Source of the DNA: Camarhynchus parvulus
Lineage: Eukaryota; Chordata; Aves; Passeriformes; Thraupidae
NCBI RefSeq assembly: GCF_901933205.1
Contig: NC_044572.1
Location: 76,319,465-76,383,464, forward strand
Length of the DNA: 64,000 nucleotides
Direction: 5' to 3'
A program made the position numbers and the translations under genes. Numbering within the stretch: position 1 is the stretch's first letter; the number at the start of each line of letters is the position of its first letter. The notes below the pieces were generated by a model. It was given only the letters and a program-made list of their open reading frames with translations, did not search any database and was not told the origin of the DNA. This document shows, piece by piece, positions 61,432-64,000 of this stretch.

Positions 61432-63759
61432 TTAAACTGTGTTGGTTATTTTTTTTCCAAACTAATATATAGTGGGTCTTGATGGTATTACACCATACTT
61501 TAATTTCAACCAAGTCTTAATTTTTATAAATTTAGTAGCTGTAGAAAACCAAATAGAGCACTGACAAGACAACATGATGTTAAATTTGAATGCATTCTAC
61601 AAATAATATTTGACAATATGAAATATTAATTGTACATTTTCCAGGAGCTGCTAGCAATACAAGAACTTTTAAACTTGACGTTCTTGTAATAAAAGCAGAC
61701 AGAAAAATCTTTCCCTGATATCCCTAATTCAACCTGAGTTCTCTACTTTCCATGTAATTTCTTTTCTTTTCATATACTCCTTTTCTGTTCTGTATCCTGT
61801 ACTTCACTTGAAACCATGCACAAAAACGCAATGATATTGTACACTGGAGGAAAAAGATCTTTTGGTATTCTTAACAAACTCAGAAATATCCACAATGTAG
61901 ATAGCATTTATTCATAAAAACACACAAAGTATTTGAGACAATAAATCATCTGGAAGGTACAAATAAAATTGCCAGTCAGTTTACTGGCAGCTAAGTGGGC
62001 TGACATGGTAACAAGGAACAAAACACTGTGTCTTACTGGACTATGAAGTCACTGAGAATACTTACTGAAGTAGCTTTCTTAAAAGGTCTCCTACAGATGC
62101 AAAGGAGGATAAAAATCCTCCTCTTTAATAGCTACTGCTCATATAAGCTTTCTTCTCTGCTTTCAGGCATTGACCAAGGGAAATCTTTAACCATTCCTGA
62201 ATGAGCTCAGTTTTTATCTCAGTGCACAACCTTTATTTAAACTTCACAATCTAGAAGAAAACCATGGTGACTCAGGAGCTGCTTCATGATCTATTCAGAC
62301 TTCCTTTTATGAACAGCCATAAGAGGTGAGAGGCAGTGGCCTGGGTGAGGCCAGAGCATGCAGTTTTCTGATAGCATTGTGAGTGAAGCAGAACTTGCTG
62401 TTGGAGATTCAGTGCTCAGTCAGTCAGGCATTCCTTCACACACAGGTGAATGCGGCAGTCTGGAGAGTTAGACTTTCAGAACATCTTTGTGACAGCAAGA
62501 TAGAAGAAAGGCATGGAGGTCCTTTGTAACCAATAACTTTCCACACATTACAAATTGAGTAGAAATTAATGCATTGTCTTCTCAGCTTCACTGTGGGAAC
62601 TCTCTCTTTACAGTCAGAATGCTCAGAAGCTGTAGCCAGGTTATGTGCTCTTTTTTTGCAGAGAAAAAGAGAAGTGAAAAGAATTTCTATTGGTGAAAAG
62701 AACTATTTCATTAAACAATTTTTGGAGTTTAGCATGAAATTCAAATTATAAATTCGAGTGTTTTTCTACGAACATTTGAAGAAGTATTCATTTTGCTTTT
62801 CAAGGTTTCACCTTGAAAATGTTTCTAGATGCTTCTAATTGACTAGAATTTCAGTTGCTATAACAATGCTATCAAGATTGTATAAATCTTTCAACAAAAA
62901 TATAAGAAGTCCAAGATGATGTTTCATGTTCCAAGGTCCTGAAATTTCCTTCTTTGAAATAAGTCCAATATTGTTCTGATGAACAATAATAGATCTTTAT
63001 CTTAAAATTCTTCCAGATTTGACCTTTAAAGTATATTCTCTTTCTACTTCTCTGCTTGCCATATTTCAAGAAACTTCTTTCTTTCTCTGGTTGAAGATTT
63101 TAGTAAAATCATCAGTAAGGATACAACATTCTGCCTTTAGTACAGTTTCCTTGCAGTTGTGATAGTAGTTCACTGTAGTCAGTTTTGTAAAACTAAATAA
63201 CAATAATAATAATATATTAACAATATGGCGAAAGCTTTGAGGACTGTAGCTTTACTTACAATGTTTCCTACTTGGTGCATCCTTTCTTGATAATCTCACT
63301 CTCTCTAAAGCAAACACTCTTATTCAGAAAAACTTTCTTCTCTCAAAGCCAAGTTATTTTCATTAAAAAACTCAGTCGGAAAATTGAATGTTATTATTTG
63401 GAAGTCCTGCCTTGATATGTTGAAGGAATTTTCAAGCAGATATGCTTCCATTTTCCTTTTTGGGATGATGTTTTGTTGAAATCAGATCAAAGAAGCATCA
63501 TCTCTTTCCTTGACAGAAAAGTTTATTATGGCAGTCATGACATACAGTGTTTTGTTCTCTCTGAGAGTATAAATTGCAATAATAAGGTGTCTAAGGAGTA
63601 TTTTCAATTGAAAAGACTTGACTTTGCAGTGGGAAAGCTAAGCTTTTGTCAGAAAGTGGATGTTTTGGGAAAATCTTGTTTAGTGGAAAACTCAAGTTGC
63701 CATTAAAAATAAACCTGGTATGCTTTTCCAATCTGTTTTATTCTCCATTGCTTTTCACT

Positions 63760-63841
63760 TTTTGTTTGTTTGTTTGTTTGTTTTTGTTTGGTTTGTTTGG
63801 TTGTTTTTTTGTTTTGGTTTGGTTTGGTTTGGTTTTTTTGT
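63760..63841 (+). repeat. TTTG/TTTGG-rich low-complexity tract
   Basis: About 80 bases of TTTG, TTTGG and T runs. It produces phenylalanine-rich or, on the opposite strand, lysine/glutamine/threonine-rich open frames that are artefacts. Confidence 0.93.
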
Positions 63842-64000
63842 CTTTTCTGGCTTCTTACAGCAGTTCTGATTTTAAAAGGCATGATGGAGGGGATGAAACA
63901 ATTAGAAAACTTATTCCCTTTTCTTTTAAAATAGTCTTGAAATATCCACATAATTGATCAAATATCTAGTTAGGGTATCTAATGGTATAATCTTGTTGCA

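Larger units (their letters stand above)
60113..64000. other. AT-rich non-coding sequence with simple repeats
   Basis: No gene or transposon family is recognised. A GC-richer patch (about 60825-60945, 'ctgggctggcgctgcaggga') and another (about 62320-62470) could be remnants of repeats or regulatory elements but are unassigned. Purine and TTTG tracts are listed separately. Confidence 0.55.

Noticed and set aside
63703..63957. Phe-rich (+) and Lys/Gln/Thr-rich (-) open frames
   Set aside because: They are translations of the TTTG low-complexity tract.
1..64000. CRISPR array, operon or mobile bacterial defence system
   Set aside because: There are no regularly spaced repeats and no long adjacent frames with ribosome-binding sites. 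The repeat content is that of a vertebrate nuclear genome.

Overview
The window looks like non-coding nuclear DNA from a bird, probably a songbird or other neoavian. The evidence is seven 5'-truncated copies of CR1 retroposons, which are the dominant LINE of sauropsids. Several keep the CR1 3' terminal motif (ATTCTGTGA/ATTCTATGA-type octamers) or its reverse complement. Avian-style retroviral LTRs are also present. The rest is AT-rich, intron-like or gene-desert sequence. I found no protein-coding gene that I can name, no rRNA or tRNA gene, no CRISPR array and no bacterial-type operon. The open frames are short, overlap one another, carry no recognisable domain apart from a decayed LINE protein, and have lengths expected by chance in AT-rich DNA.

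Layout. 1-2.2 kb is unassigned. 2.2-2.94 kb is a CR1 fragment (+) that still shows a reverse-transcriptase motif and the C-terminal tail of ORF2. 2.94-18.1 kb is unique-looking sequence with small repeats, an unusual duplication plus palindrome at 3.65-3.71 kb, and several blocks that read like conserved non-coding elements (5.8-6.6, 9.0-9.1, 10.3-10.6 and 13.6-13.8 kb). CR1 fragments follow at 18.16 (+), 22.8 (-), 23.9 (+) and 26.5 kb (-). At 27.9-28.57 kb lies the best-preserved mobile element, a 679 bp solo LTR with a perfect 5 bp target-site duplication. 28.6-37.3 kb is again unassigned, with short duplications. LTR-like remnants lie at 37.3-37.7, 40.2-40.86 (-) and 59.7-60.1 kb (+). A CR1 copy on the minus strand is at 38.6-39.07 kb. 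At 51.8-52.5 kb a minus-strand CR1 is split by a complete 459 bp minus-strand solo LTR, which gives a clear order of insertion. The right end is AT-rich with a homopurine tract (61.4 kb) and a TTTG-rich tract (63.8 kb).

Nothing here forms a pathway or operon. The content is a record of retroelement insertion in a large intron or intergenic region, possibly with embedded regulatory elements. The most uncertain but potentially functional items are the conserved-looking blocks, an exon-like segment with good splice signals at 57.52-57.74 kb, and two unassigned GC-richer islands (16.1 and 46.5 kb). No new biological system could be supported from the sequence.
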